Assembly: GCA_001896555.1 (NCBI GenBank)
Contig: MPOS01000042.1
Location: forward strand, 48,002 to 112,001
Length of the DNA stretch: 64,000 nucleotides
Direction of reading: 5' to 3'
Source: Candidatus Phosphitivorax anaerolimi
Lineage (GTDB): Bacteria > Desulfobacterota > Desulfomonilia > UBA1062
Part shown: positions 11,029-18,219 of the stretch, in pieces
How the letters are laid out: each line of letters begins with the position of its first letter
Position numbering within the stretch: the stretch's first letter is position 1
The notes under the pieces: generated by a model
The model's database searches: none
What the model was told of the DNA's origin: nothing
What the model saw: the letters and a program-made list of their open reading frames with translations, nothing else
Translations under genes and position numbers: made by a program

Positions 11029-11064
11029 CGGCCGGGCATGTCAAATGCCCGGCCGTTTTCTTTT
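11029..11064 (+). terminator. Intrinsic terminator after the chemoreceptor gene
   Basis: The perfect 11-bp stem CGGCCGGGCAT / ATGCCCGGCCG (11029-11039 and 11045-11055), loop GTCAA, is followed by TTTTCTTTTC. It lies 50 bases past the chemoreceptor stop and faces the convergent hbd gene. Confidence 0.9.
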
Positions 11065-11156
11065 CTTCACGCAGCCGGCTTTTACCGAGTTCTCCGCGGG
11101 CTTGGTGACCCGGGTCCGGCCTCGCCGCTGCCGGCGGTTTGGCCTTTCAATCACTT

Positions 11157-12008
11157 TTAAGGGTACTCGTAAAAGCCCTTGCCGGTTTTGCGGCCGAGCC
11201 AGCCGGTCTCGACATATCTGCGCAGCAGAGGGCATGGGCGGTATTTCGAGTCGCTGAAGCCGTGATAGAGGGTTTCCATGATGGCCAGACAGGTATCGAG
11301 CCCGATGAGATCCGCCAGGGCCAGCGGCCCCATGGGATGATTCATGCCGAGCTTCATGACCGTGTCGATGTCCTCCCGGGTTCCCACGCCATGGTACAGG
11401 CAGTAGACGGCCTCGTTGATCATGGGCATCAGTATGCGGTTGGAGATGAATCCGGGATAATCGTTGGCCTCAGCCGGTGTCTTGCCGAATTTCAGCGCCA
11501 GGTCCCAGGTGGTCCGGAAGGTCTCGTCCGAGGTTGCCAGCCCCCTGATGACCTCAACCAGCTTCATGACCGGTACCGGGTTCATGAAGTGCATGCCTGC
11601 CACCTTGTCCTGCCGCTTGGTCTGGGCCGCAATCCTGCCGATGGGGATGGATGAGGTGTTGGAGGCCAGGATCGTATGCCCGGGGCAGAACGAGTCGAGA
11701 TCCCGGAATATCGCGAACTTGATGTCCTGCCTCTCCGAGGCCGCCTCCACCACGTAGTCTGCCGCCTCCATATCCTGGAGCCGGGCGGTGGCCTTGATGC
11801 GTGCCAGCGCAGCGTCCTTCTCGGCCGGGTTCAGCTTGCCCTTGTCAACGGATTTCTCCAGGTTTTGGGTGATGTTCTTGAATCCTTTCTGGACGAGCTG
11901 TTCGCTGATATCGTGCATGACGACGTTCACGCCGCTCATTGCCGCGACCTGGGCAATGCCCGCACCCATCTGGCCGGCGCCTACCACGCCGAAGGTTTTG
12001 ATCTCCAT
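11157..12008 (-). CDS. hbd: 3-hydroxybutyryl-CoA dehydrogenase
   Basis: A 283-residue NAD(P)-dependent dehydrogenase that interconverts 3-hydroxybutyryl-CoA and acetoacetyl-CoA. The Rossmann motif is G10-A-G12-Q-M-G15 close to the N-terminus. The catalytic-His segment GMHFMNPVPVMKLVEVI and the C-terminal helical domain with LADLIGLD and GWLGRKTGKGFYEY are all present, and the length equals that of clostridial Hbd. The start ATG has AGGAGGA six bases upstream. The thiolase gene lies 43 bases upstream on the same strand, so the pair runs thiolase then hbd, catalysing two consecutive steps of acetoacetyl-CoA metabolism. The direction in vivo (beta-oxidation or butyrate-type synthesis) cannot be told from the sequence. 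Confidence 0.93.
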   Translation of the reverse strand: MEIKTFGVVGAGQMGAGIAQVAAMSGVNVVMHDISEQLVQKGFKNITQNLEKSVDKGKLNPAEKDAALARIKATARLQDMEAADYVVEAASERQDIKFAIFRDLDSFCPGHTILASNTSSIPIGRIAAQTKRQDKVAGMHFMNPVPVMKLVEVIRGLATSDETFRTTWDLALKFGKTPAEANDYPGFISNRILMPMINEAVYCLYHGVGTREDIDTVMKLGMNHPMGPLALADLIGLDTCLAIMETLYHGFSDSKYRPCPLLRRYVETGWLGRKTGKGFYEYP

Positions 12009-12051
12009 GCTTTCCTCCTTGTCTCTGCAGGTAGTTACGATACAGGCGGTT

Positions 12052-13230
12052 TTAGTCTCTCTTCACCACCAGGGCCACGGCCTCGCCGCCTCCCAGGCAC
12101 AGAGACGCACAGCCGGTCTTCTTGTCGCGCCTGATCATTTCATAGATCAGGGTAGTGAGCACCCGTGCGCCGCTGGCACCGATGGGGTGGCCCAAGGCAA
12201 TGCTTCCGCCGTTGACGTTCACCTTTTCCGGATCGATCTTGAGCTCCTTCAAGACCGCGACCGTGGAGCCGGCAAAGGCCTCGTTGATCTCGAAGAGGTC
12301 TACATCCTCGATGCCGATTCCTTCCTTCTTCAAACACTTGGGTATGGCAAGGATGGGGGCCACCAGGACGTATTTCATGTCCAGCCCTGCGCTCGCCTGG
12401 GCGCCCACGGTTGCCATGACCGTGCAGCCCAGCTCCTCGGCCTTGTCACGGGCCATGACCACCACTGCTGAGGCCCCGTCGGAGATGACCGAGGCATTAC
12501 CCACCGTGGTGAGCCCGCCCTCTTTGAAAGCGGCGGGCATCCTCGCCAGCGTCTCATAGTCTGTCTCTCTGGGGCACTCGTCGGTGTCGAAGATCATGGG
12601 CTCTCCTTTTTTCCGGGGAACACTCACCGGCACGATCTCATCGACGAAGGTGCCCTCCCGGATGGCGCGCAGGGCCCGGGAATAACTCAACGCTGCGTAG
12701 CGGTCCTGGTCTTCCCTGCCCACACGATACTTTTCCGAACACAACTCGTTGGAGATACCCATGTGGAAATCGTTCACGATATCCCACAGTCCGTCGTGGA
12801 CCATATGGTCCTGGATGACGCCCGGTCCCATGCGGTAGCCGAATCGGCCCTTTTCTAAATAGTAGGGGGCTGCGCTCATGTTCTCCATGCCCCCGGCCAC
12901 GATCACGTCCGCATCGCCAACGGCGATTGCCTGGGCCGCGAGCATTACCGCCTTGAGCGACGAGCCGCAGACCTTGTTGACCGTGATGCACTCGACCTCC
13001 CAGGGCATACCCGCCTTGATGGCGGCCTGCTTTGCAGGGTTCTGGCCATAGCCGCAGGGAAGCACCATCCCCATGATGACCTCGTTTACATCCTCCTTGC
13101 GGATGCGTGACCGGAGCACCGCCTCTTCGATGACCGTTGCACCCAGCGTAGTGGCCCCGACACCTGCAAGACTTCCGCTGAAACCCCCCAGAGGCGTTCT
13201 CACCGCCGAGGTTATGACGACCTGTCTCAT
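12052..13230 (-). CDS. Acetyl-CoA acetyltransferase (thiolase)
   Basis: A 392-residue thiolase that makes or cleaves acetoacetyl-CoA. The nucleophile is C88 in NKVCGSSLKAV. The NEAFAGS segment, the GHPIGASGAR His loop and the C-terminal CASLCLGGGEAVA Cys loop are all intact. GGAGGA lies five to six bases before the ATG. It is the first gene of a two-gene unit with hbd. A second thiolase of a different subgroup lies at 35426-36679, so the two probably differ in chain length or direction. Chain-length preference is not predictable here. Confidence 0.93.
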   Translation of the reverse strand: MRQVVITSAVRTPLGGFSGSLAGVGATTLGATVIEEAVLRSRIRKEDVNEVIMGMVLPCGYGQNPAKQAAIKAGMPWEVECITVNKVCGSSLKAVMLAAQAIAVGDADVIVAGGMENMSAAPYYLEKGRFGYRMGPGVIQDHMVHDGLWDIVNDFHMGISNELCSEKYRVGREDQDRYAALSYSRALRAIREGTFVDEIVPVSVPRKKGEPMIFDTDECPRETDYETLARMPAAFKEGGLTTVGNASVISDGASAVVVMARDKAEELGCTVMATVGAQASAGLDMKYVLVAPILAIPKCLKKEGIGIEDVDLFEINEAFAGSTVAVLKELKIDPEKVNVNGGSIALGHPIGASGARVLTTLIYEMIRRDKKTGCASLCLGGGEAVALVVKRD

Positions 13231-13545
13231 TTCATCCTCCGCTTCATGGACTTTTTAAGATTCCGGATCTCTCATGCTGCTGAGCTCATTGAATCGAAAC
13301 ATTCCAGTGTTAAAGAACTCTTAGGTAAATCATGCCGAGAAAAAAATCAAGAATCCATCGCTGATAATACTGAAGTAGGCGGTGCTCTCGGTTCTCTCCC
13401 TCTGCAGTGAATGGGATGGAGTGCCCATGGTGAGTGCTGAAAAATGACGCAGACCTTCAACCAGGAAACAACGCGGGTGAAAAACCCTTGTCTTTTCCCC
13501 GGCCGGGCTGCATGATAACATGTTGAAGAAAGAGAGGAGGGTTCT
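13231..13545. other. Divergent intergenic region, no gene
   Basis: This 315-base gap separates the thiolase gene (minus) from the 97-residue ORF (plus) and should contain both promoters. A weak TTGTCT (13488) and TGATAA (13513) pair is spaced 19 bases on the plus strand, which is too far for confidence. GAGAGGAGGG at 13531-13540 is the ribosome site of the next gene. Nothing else stands out. Confidence 0.35.
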
Positions 13546-13839
13546 ATGGCCTCACAGATTGACGATATTACGATACAGTATGAAGAGGACGACCGGGTGA
13601 TCGTCGAGGAGCTGGACAAGGAGATCCTCTCGAAAGGGGCATGGACCACGATCATGTTCCGCTACCGGCAGTGGGACCCCAAGATCGAAGATTTCGGGCC
13701 GGAGCGCTACTCGATCAGGAGGTATCGCAAGATCAACAACGAATACCGGCAGCAGTCCAAGTTCACCATATCCAGCGTTCAGCAGGCGAACAAGATCATC
13801 GAGACCTTGCAGCGATGGACTGGAGATGCAGGGGAGTAA
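13546..13839 (+). CDS. Conserved-looking small protein of unknown function
   Basis: A 97-residue soluble, charged protein with no signal peptide, no membrane segment and no cysteines. The N-terminal half is acidic (IDDITIQYEEDDRVIVEELDKEIL). The middle is rich in aromatic residues and Arg (MFRYRQWDP, RYSIRRYRKINNEYRQ), followed by a C-terminal helix (QQANKIIETLQRW). AGAGGAGGG six bases before the ATG and coding-like composition support a real gene. It is monocistronic, divergent from the thiolase gene, and followed by a hairpin terminator. I do not recognise the family. The pattern could suit a small nucleic-acid or protein-binding factor, but that is a guess. Confidence 0.75.
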   Translation: MASQIDDITIQYEEDDRVIVEELDKEILSKGAWTTIMFRYRQWDPKIEDFGPERYSIRRYRKINNEYRQQSKFTISSVQQANKIIETLQRWTGDAGE

Positions 13840-13865
13840 GACAGCCGAACCTGCCCGGTGAAGAT

Positions 13866-13908
13866 AATCCCGGAACAGACTTGAAGAAAATCCGTACCGG
13901 GATTTTTT
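13866..13908 (+). terminator. Probable intrinsic terminator
   Basis: AATCCCGG (13866-13873) pairs with CCGGGATT (13897-13904), followed by TTTT. The loop is long (23 bases). It lies 26 bases after the small gene and faces the convergent SDR gene. Confidence 0.6.
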
Positions 13909-13932
13909 GCATGCAGGCAGGGCAGTAGGCCG

Positions 13933-14718
13933 CTACATGGCGCCCAGGCCTCCATCCACCGGGATTATTGCCCCGGTGACGAAGTCGGAAGCGGGAGATG
14001 CGAGGTATACCGCCAGGCCCTTGATATGGTCTGCCTCACCGTACATCCTTAAGGGGATCTGGCCGAGCATGATATCCAGGATCCCTTTCATCTCGGGTTT
14101 GAAGATGTATTCCATCATATCGGTGCGGAAGAACCCCGGAGCGATGCAGTTGACGCGGATCTGATACCGGGCGAGCTTTACCGCGAGGTTCTTGGTGAGG
14201 ACCTCAACCGCGGCCTTGGACGGATTGTAGGCCACTGCCGGGTGCCCTTCCTCGATGGAGCCCCGGGACCCGAAGATGGAGGAGATATTGATCATCTTCC
14301 CGCCGCCCTGGTCTTTCATGATGTTTGCCACCTTCTGAGAGAGCACCCACACCCCCCGTACGTTGACGGCAAAGATCTTGTCCCACTTATCCAGGGGGTA
14401 CTCCAAGGTGGGAGCGCCCCAGGTGATGCCGGCATTGTTCACGAGGATGTCGATCCTGCCGAATTCTTTCATGGCCGCATCCACGAGCCCCTGGATATCA
14501 TCGTCAGAGGCCATGTCGCACTTGACTGCCAGTGTCTTTACGCCCAGCGCCTTCAGTTCTTCACACGCCTGCTCGCACTTCTGCACCTTGCGCGATGCAA
14601 TGACCAGGTCGGCACCCGCCTCGGCCAGCCCCTCGGCGATGAATTTTCCGATGCCCCTTCCTCCTCCGGTAACAATAGCCACCTTGCCCTTGAGTTGAAA
14701 CAGTTCAGTGATGTTCAT
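13933..14718 (-). CDS. SDR-family oxidoreductase (3-oxoacyl-ACP reductase-like)
   Basis: A classical short-chain dehydrogenase/reductase of 261 residues. It has the TGGGRGIG nucleotide loop (about 18-25), CDM acidic segment, NNAG (about 92-95), catalytic Ser in NISSIFG and the YNPSK form of the YxxxK motif. The C-terminal PVDGGLGAM ending is also typical. GGAGGAGGAAG lies just before the ATG. An R-K pair after the second strand (ASRKVQK) suggests NADPH preference (inference). It stands between an unknown small gene and fumarase, on the fumarase strand but 49 bases downstream of the beta-subunit stop, so it could be in the same transcript. The substrate cannot be specified. Confidence 0.88.
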   Translation of the reverse strand: MNITELFQLKGKVAIVTGGGRGIGKFIAEGLAEAGADLVIASRKVQKCEQACEELKALGVKTLAVKCDMASDDDIQGLVDAAMKEFGRIDILVNNAGITWGAPTLEYPLDKWDKIFAVNVRGVWVLSQKVANIMKDQGGGKMINISSIFGSRGSIEEGHPAVAYNPSKAAVEVLTKNLAVKLARYQIRVNCIAPGFFRTDMMEYIFKPEMKGILDIMLGQIPLRMYGEADHIKGLAVYLASPASDFVTGAIIPVDGGLGAM

Positions 14719-14767
14719 ACGATCTTCCTCCTCCTTTATTATGTGTGGTTCCCCTTTTAGATCGCGG

Positions 14768-15355
14768 TCATGAAGAAAAGGGGGTATTTAGTAAACGCTT
14801 CAGTATCTCATGCGAAGCATGCTCAATATCACTGTGCAGAGAACGGCCATGCGCGTCCATGGTGACCAGAGCGGGAAGGTCCTCGACCCTGAACACCCAC
14901 ATGGCCTCGGGCATGCCGAACTCCAGGAGATGCACCTCTTCCACGGCCACGATCCGCCGGGCGATGAACGCGGCGGCACCGCCGGCGAGATGGAGGTAGA
15001 CGCACCCTTCGGACTGAAGGGCGGCGCGAGTGGCCTCTCCCATGCCCCCCTTGCCCATGATCGCGCCCGGACGGTGGGTGCGGATGACGCGGGCCTCGTA
15101 GGGCTCCTCTCTCATCGAGGTGGTGGGTCCGGCGGCGGTCACGCGCCAGGTATCACCCTGGCGGATAGTTACCGGGCCGCAGTGGTAGATGACCAGCCCG
15201 CCGAGATCGACAGGCGAATTTCCGCCGGATGCGAGGTATTGGTGCACCTGGTCTCTGGCAGTGACGATCCTCCCGGACAGGCGCACCTGATCACCTGCGT
15301 TCAATGACCGGGCTGTCTCGGTCGAAAGGGGCGAAGTGAGCGGGATCAGAGCCAT
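14768..15355 (-). CDS. Fumarate hydratase class I, beta subunit
   Basis: This 195-residue protein corresponds to the C-terminal domain of class I iron-sulfur fumarases, encoded as a separate subunit as in many anaerobes. Visible motifs are CGPV in IYHCGPV, the AAGPTTSMREEPYE segment and the IMGKGGMG loop. The ATG lies inside the last codons of the alpha gene (overlap 15346-15355), which indicates translational coupling. With the alpha subunit it hydrates fumarate to malate using a [4Fe-4S] cluster held by the alpha subunit. Homologous L-tartrate dehydratase beta subunits look similar, so fumarase is the more likely but not the only reading. Confidence 0.88.
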   Translation of the reverse strand: MALIPLTSPLSTETARSLNAGDQVRLSGRIVTARDQVHQYLASGGNSPVDLGGLVIYHCGPVTIRQGDTWRVTAAGPTTSMREEPYEARVIRTHRPGAIMGKGGMGEATRAALQSEGCVYLHLAGGAAAFIARRIVAVEEVHLLEFGMPEAMWVFRVEDLPALVTMDAHGRSLHSDIEHASHEILKRLLNTPFSS

Positions 15356-16227
15356 CGGCTGATCCTCCCCTCGTCGTCGAGCTCGATGCGGGCGCGCCTC
15401 GTGGCCCAGCAGGAATAGCTCACCGTCACGAAATAACAGGCCGGATGCCGGCCCGCCGCAGCAAACCGGGCGCCCAGGAGCGTGGTGCGTCCGCCGAGTC
15501 CCATGGGGCCGATACCGAGCGAGTTCGCCTGCTCAACAATGGTCTCCTCGAGCTTGGCAAGGACCGGCGAAGGGTTTGGCTCATCGAGCCTGCGGAACAG
15601 GGTCTCCTTTGCGATGAGGTGGCCCGATGCCCTATCCCCGCCGATGCAGACGCCCAGAATTCCCGGAGAGCAGCCCTTGCCCTGCGCCTGGAAGACGGCA
15701 TCGAGCACACACTTGCGCACCCCGTCCAGGTTCCTGTCCGCACCCAGGCCGGCGTGGGGCAGGGCGTACTGGGCGCTCATGTTCTCCGAACCGCCTCCCT
15801 TGAACATCACGCCGATGGAGGTCGCCTCGTGTGCAGGGAGGAAATGGACCTGCGGCACGTGCTCCCCGATATTGTCGCCTGTGTTCCTGCCCGTGAGAGG
15901 GTCCACGCAGTTCTGCCTGAGGATGCCCTTCTCCGTGAGCCGCCGTAGGGCCTCCCTCACGGCGGATTCCACGGCGAACATCACAGGCCCGGGAACGGTC
16001 CGGACGATGACAAGGGGGACCCCGGTGTCCTGGCAGATGGGCAGTCCGTGCTCCCGGGAGAGCCGTGCGCTCTGGAGGATCGTCTCCAGGGTGCCACGGG
16101 CAACGGAGCCTTCCGGTTCCCTCTCGAATGCCTGCGAAAGGGCTGCGTGCACATCGTCGGGCAGCATGGTGCAGGCCTTTTCCATGAGCTCGGTGACGCT
16201 GCTGAGGAGATGGGTTTGGTTTATCAT
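15346..16227 (-). CDS. Fumarate hydratase class I, alpha subunit
   Basis: This is the catalytic iron-sulfur subunit, 293 residues from ATG 16227. Cysteines expected to bind the [4Fe-4S] cluster are in GLPICQDTG, GCSPGILGVCIGGD and the C-terminal YFVTVSYSCWA region. Family features LPDDV near the start, GGGSEN and GPMGLGGRTT are present. The reading frame stays open to a TTG at 16290 that has GGAAGGA just upstream, which would add 21 residues. I prefer ATG 16227 because it fits the usual family length, but its own ribosome site is poor. It overlaps the beta gene by 10 bases. mobA lies directly upstream on the same strand. Confidence 0.88.
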   Translation of the reverse strand: MINQTHLLSSVTELMEKACTMLPDDVHAALSQAFEREPEGSVARGTLETILQSARLSREHGLPICQDTGVPLVIVRTVPGPVMFAVESAVREALRRLTEKGILRQNCVDPLTGRNTGDNIGEHVPQVHFLPAHEATSIGVMFKGGGSENMSAQYALPHAGLGADRNLDGVRKCVLDAVFQAQGKGCSPGILGVCIGGDRASGHLIAKETLFRRLDEPNPSPVLAKLEETIVEQANSLGIGPMGLGGRTTLLGARFAAAGRHPACYFVTVSYSCWATRRARIELDDEGRISRWL

Positions 16228-16334
16228 TTCAAGGGAGTCTATACCACAGTGTGTGATCGATTTCCAAGGCATCCGGGCGAAAGAGGACAAGAATTCCTTC
16301 CGAACAGCCCAAGCAGGGTCCTGCAGCCGATCTC

Positions 16335-16895
16335 TCAGGTCGCCTTGCGCAGGTCTTCCATGGTGTTGATGTTGGCAAAGGTCAGGGCCGGGTCTGTGAA
16401 CCTGCGGATGGTCTCCTCCTCAACGATCAGGGTGTCTATGGCGGAGAGGAGGTCGAATATCCTGAACACCCGCCGGCCGAGGAGTTCTTCGATCTTGGGG
16501 AGAATCCTGCGGTGGTAGACCGCGTGGAGCGGTTCCCGGCCTTTCGACCAGATCGGGACAACCGCATCGTGGTCGTCCGCTACCGAGATCATGTACTCGA
16601 TGAATGCCCTGCTCAAGTTGGGCATGTCGGCTGCGAAAACGAAGCAGTGAGGGGTTTTCGACACGCTCAGCGCGGTGCGGATGCCGCCCATGGGCCCCTG
16701 TCCCGGGGTGAGGTCTTCCACGATGTGAAAGCCTTCCAGGCCTTCGCGCACATGGCCGATGAGGATGATCTCCGAGAAGAGCGGGGCAATGATGTCGGTG
16801 ACACGCTCGATGAGTTTTTTTTCCCCCATCCGGGCCATCACCTTGTCCGTGCCGAACCGTCTCGATCTGCCGCCGATCAGTACGATGCCCGTCAT
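16335..16895 (-). CDS. mobA: Molybdenum cofactor guanylyltransferase
   Basis: A nucleotidyltransferase of 186 residues with N-terminal MTGIVLIGGRSRRFGTDK, the GGxSxRxGxDK signature of MobA that binds GTP, and FAADMPNLS with the metal-binding Asp. It attaches GMP to molybdopterin to form the guanine dinucleotide cofactor. The start is set at ATG 16895 (AAGGTG seven bases upstream). The frame extends 17 codons further to 16946, but that extension precedes the conserved N-terminus. The formate dehydrogenase at 23382 belongs to the family that uses this cofactor, so proximity makes functional sense. Confidence 0.88.
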   Translation of the reverse strand: MTGIVLIGGRSRRFGTDKVMARMGEKKLIERVTDIIAPLFSEIILIGHVREGLEGFHIVEDLTPGQGPMGGIRTALSVSKTPHCFVFAADMPNLSRAFIEYMISVADDHDAVVPIWSKGREPLHAVYHRRILPKIEELLGRRVFRIFDLLSAIDTLIVEEETIRRFTDPALTFANINTMEDLRKAT

Positions 16896-17209
16896 GGGCA
16901 GACACCTTATTGAGGTTGCGCAAGCTGTGTCAAGGTCCATTTTCATATGCCCTTTGAGGCATAAGTGGCTTGATTTCTATTTCGGCACGTATTATACCGC
17001 AAGCCGAAAGAGACCGATGAATCAAGGATTCTTCTTGCTGGGAGCTGCCCAGGGAGTTTTTCCGAGCGCTCTTTGTTATCGGTGAAAAAGCAGATCCAGC
17101 GGAAAAAATTGCTCCGAAGCCGACTGCCGGAAGTTCCTGAAAGGTCATAATACGTGAAAAACAAGAGGAAAATAGACCTCTGAATAGTGAGCCATCATTC
17201 AGTTTAGGC

Positions 17210-17238
17210 TTGATGCTGAAAGAAATGCGTGGTATGTC
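17210..17238 (+). promoter_or_regulatory. Candidate sigma-70 promoter for the NuoE operon
   Basis: TTGATG at 17210-17215 and TATGTC at 17233-17238 are separated by exactly 17 bases. The -10 is a partial match, so this is a candidate. The palindromes at 17265-17284 would lie just downstream of the start point, a good place for a repressor. Confidence 0.4.
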
Positions 17239-17264
17239 AAAACAGTCGAAACAATGTCACGGGG

Positions 17265-17284
17265 TACGTACGTAGTATGTACTA
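17265..17284. promoter_or_regulatory. Two overlapping palindromes, possible operator
   Basis: TACGTACGTA is a perfect 10-bp palindrome. It overlaps the inverted repeat TAGTA-TG-TACTA by two bases. The placement between the candidate promoter and the GTG start at 17314 suggests a regulator site. The regulator is not known. Confidence 0.4.
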
Positions 17285-17313
17285 AGCATAGAACGGAATA
17301 AAGGGAGGAGAAA

Positions 17314-17820
17314 GTGGCAGGCATTGATAGGACCCAAATGGAAGCGGGGCTGGCAGAATTCACTGCTGATCAGCTCGAAAAAGTCGATGAAATCATTGGC
17401 AAATACAAATCAAAACCAGGGGCACTGATTCCGGTTCTCGAACAGGTCCAGGAAGTATGCGGATATCTCCCCATGGCACTGCAGTACCGCGTGGCAAAGG
17501 GCCTCAACCTCCCCGTTGCCAACGTGTACGGCGTGGTGAGCTTCTACTCATTCTTTACCATGGTACCCCGGGGAAAGCACGTTATCAGAGTGTGCTTAGG
17601 CACAGCCTGTTACGTTCGCGGCGGCCAGAGGATTCTCGAAGAGCTGGTTCACCAGCTGGGCATCGAACCCGGCGAATGCACCGACGACAGGAACTTCTCG
17701 CTGGAGACCGTTCGGTGTCTGGGTGCCTGCGGGCTCGCGCCGGTTGTGGTTATCGATGAAGACACTCACGGACAGATGAAGCCTGCGAAGCTGCCGGGCA
17801 TTCTGGCTCAGTACCAGTAG
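17314..17820 (+). CDS. NuoE/HndA-like [2Fe-2S] subunit
   Basis: A 168-residue protein of the 24-kDa Complex I subunit family. The thioredoxin-like [2Fe-2S] domain has four ligands C94, C99, C135 and C139 (CLGTAC and RCLGACG). The N-terminal helix bundle includes KPGALIPVLEQVQEVCGYLP. The start is GTG with GGGAGGAG three bases before it. In trimeric and tetrameric NAD(P)-linked hydrogenases and formate dehydrogenases this subunit docks on NuoF. It is the first gene of a unit with the HndB-like and NuoF-GltD genes (gaps of 9 and 0 bases) and would pass electrons between NuoF flavin and a partner, here most likely FdhA. Confidence 0.92.
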   Translation: MAGIDRTQMEAGLAEFTADQLEKVDEIIGKYKSKPGALIPVLEQVQEVCGYLPMALQYRVAKGLNLPVANVYGVVSFYSFFTMVPRGKHVIRVCLGTACYVRGGQRILEELVHQLGIEPGECTDDRNFSLETVRCLGACGLAPVVVIDEDTHGQMKPAKLPGILAQYQ

Positions 17821-17829
17821 GAGGATATC

Positions 17830-18219
17830 ATGGCCAAACTAACCATCAACGATCTGAAAAAGATCAAGGAAAGAGTCGAGAAGGAAGATCAGTTCCGCGC
17901 AGGGAAAAAGCGCGTGAAGCTGACCGTCCATATGGGAACCTGCGGGATCGCCTCCGGTGCAAAGGGGATCCTCGATACGTTCATGAACGAAATCAGCGAA
18001 GCCAACGTTAACGACGTGCTCATCACCACCTCCGGCTGCATCGGCATCTGCAGCCGCGAACCTCTTGCAACTGTTGAGGAGCAGGGCAAGGAACCCATCG
18101 TCTATGAGTTCCTCACTGAGAACAAGGCCCGGCAGATATTCAAGCAGCATGTCCTCGGCGGCAAAGTCCAGACGGAGTTTGTCCTGGCAAGAGGCAGAGA
18201 GCAGGAAGGAGGGAAATAG
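17830..18219 (+). CDS. HndB-like thioredoxin-fold subunit
   Basis: A 129-residue protein related to the HndB subunit of the NADP-reducing hydrogenase of Desulfovibrio and to the N-terminal domain of NuoF-type proteins. An N-terminal helix is followed by a thioredoxin-like ferredoxin fold. Only three cysteines are seen (C38 in MGTCGIASGA; C70 and C74 in TTSGCIGIC), one fewer than needed for a classic [2Fe-2S] set, so a cluster is uncertain. It ends directly before the ATG of the NuoF-GltD gene (TAG ATG). It is probably a structural or regulatory part of the same complex. Confidence 0.88.
   Translation: MAKLTINDLKKIKERVEKEDQFRAGKKRVKLTVHMGTCGIASGAKGILDTFMNEISEANVNDVLITTSGCIGICSREPLATVEEQGKEPIVYEFLTENKARQIFKQHVLGGKVQTEFVLARGREQEGGK

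Larger units (their letters stand above)
16896..17313. other. Divergent regulatory region upstream of the NuoE-like gene
   Basis: A region of about 420 bases between mobA (minus) and the formate-module genes (plus). It holds a candidate sigma-70 promoter (17210-17238) and two abutting palindromes, TACGTACGTA at 17265-17274 and TAGTA-TG-TACTA at 17273-17284, about 30 bases upstream of the GTG start. The rest shows no gene. Confidence 0.45.
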
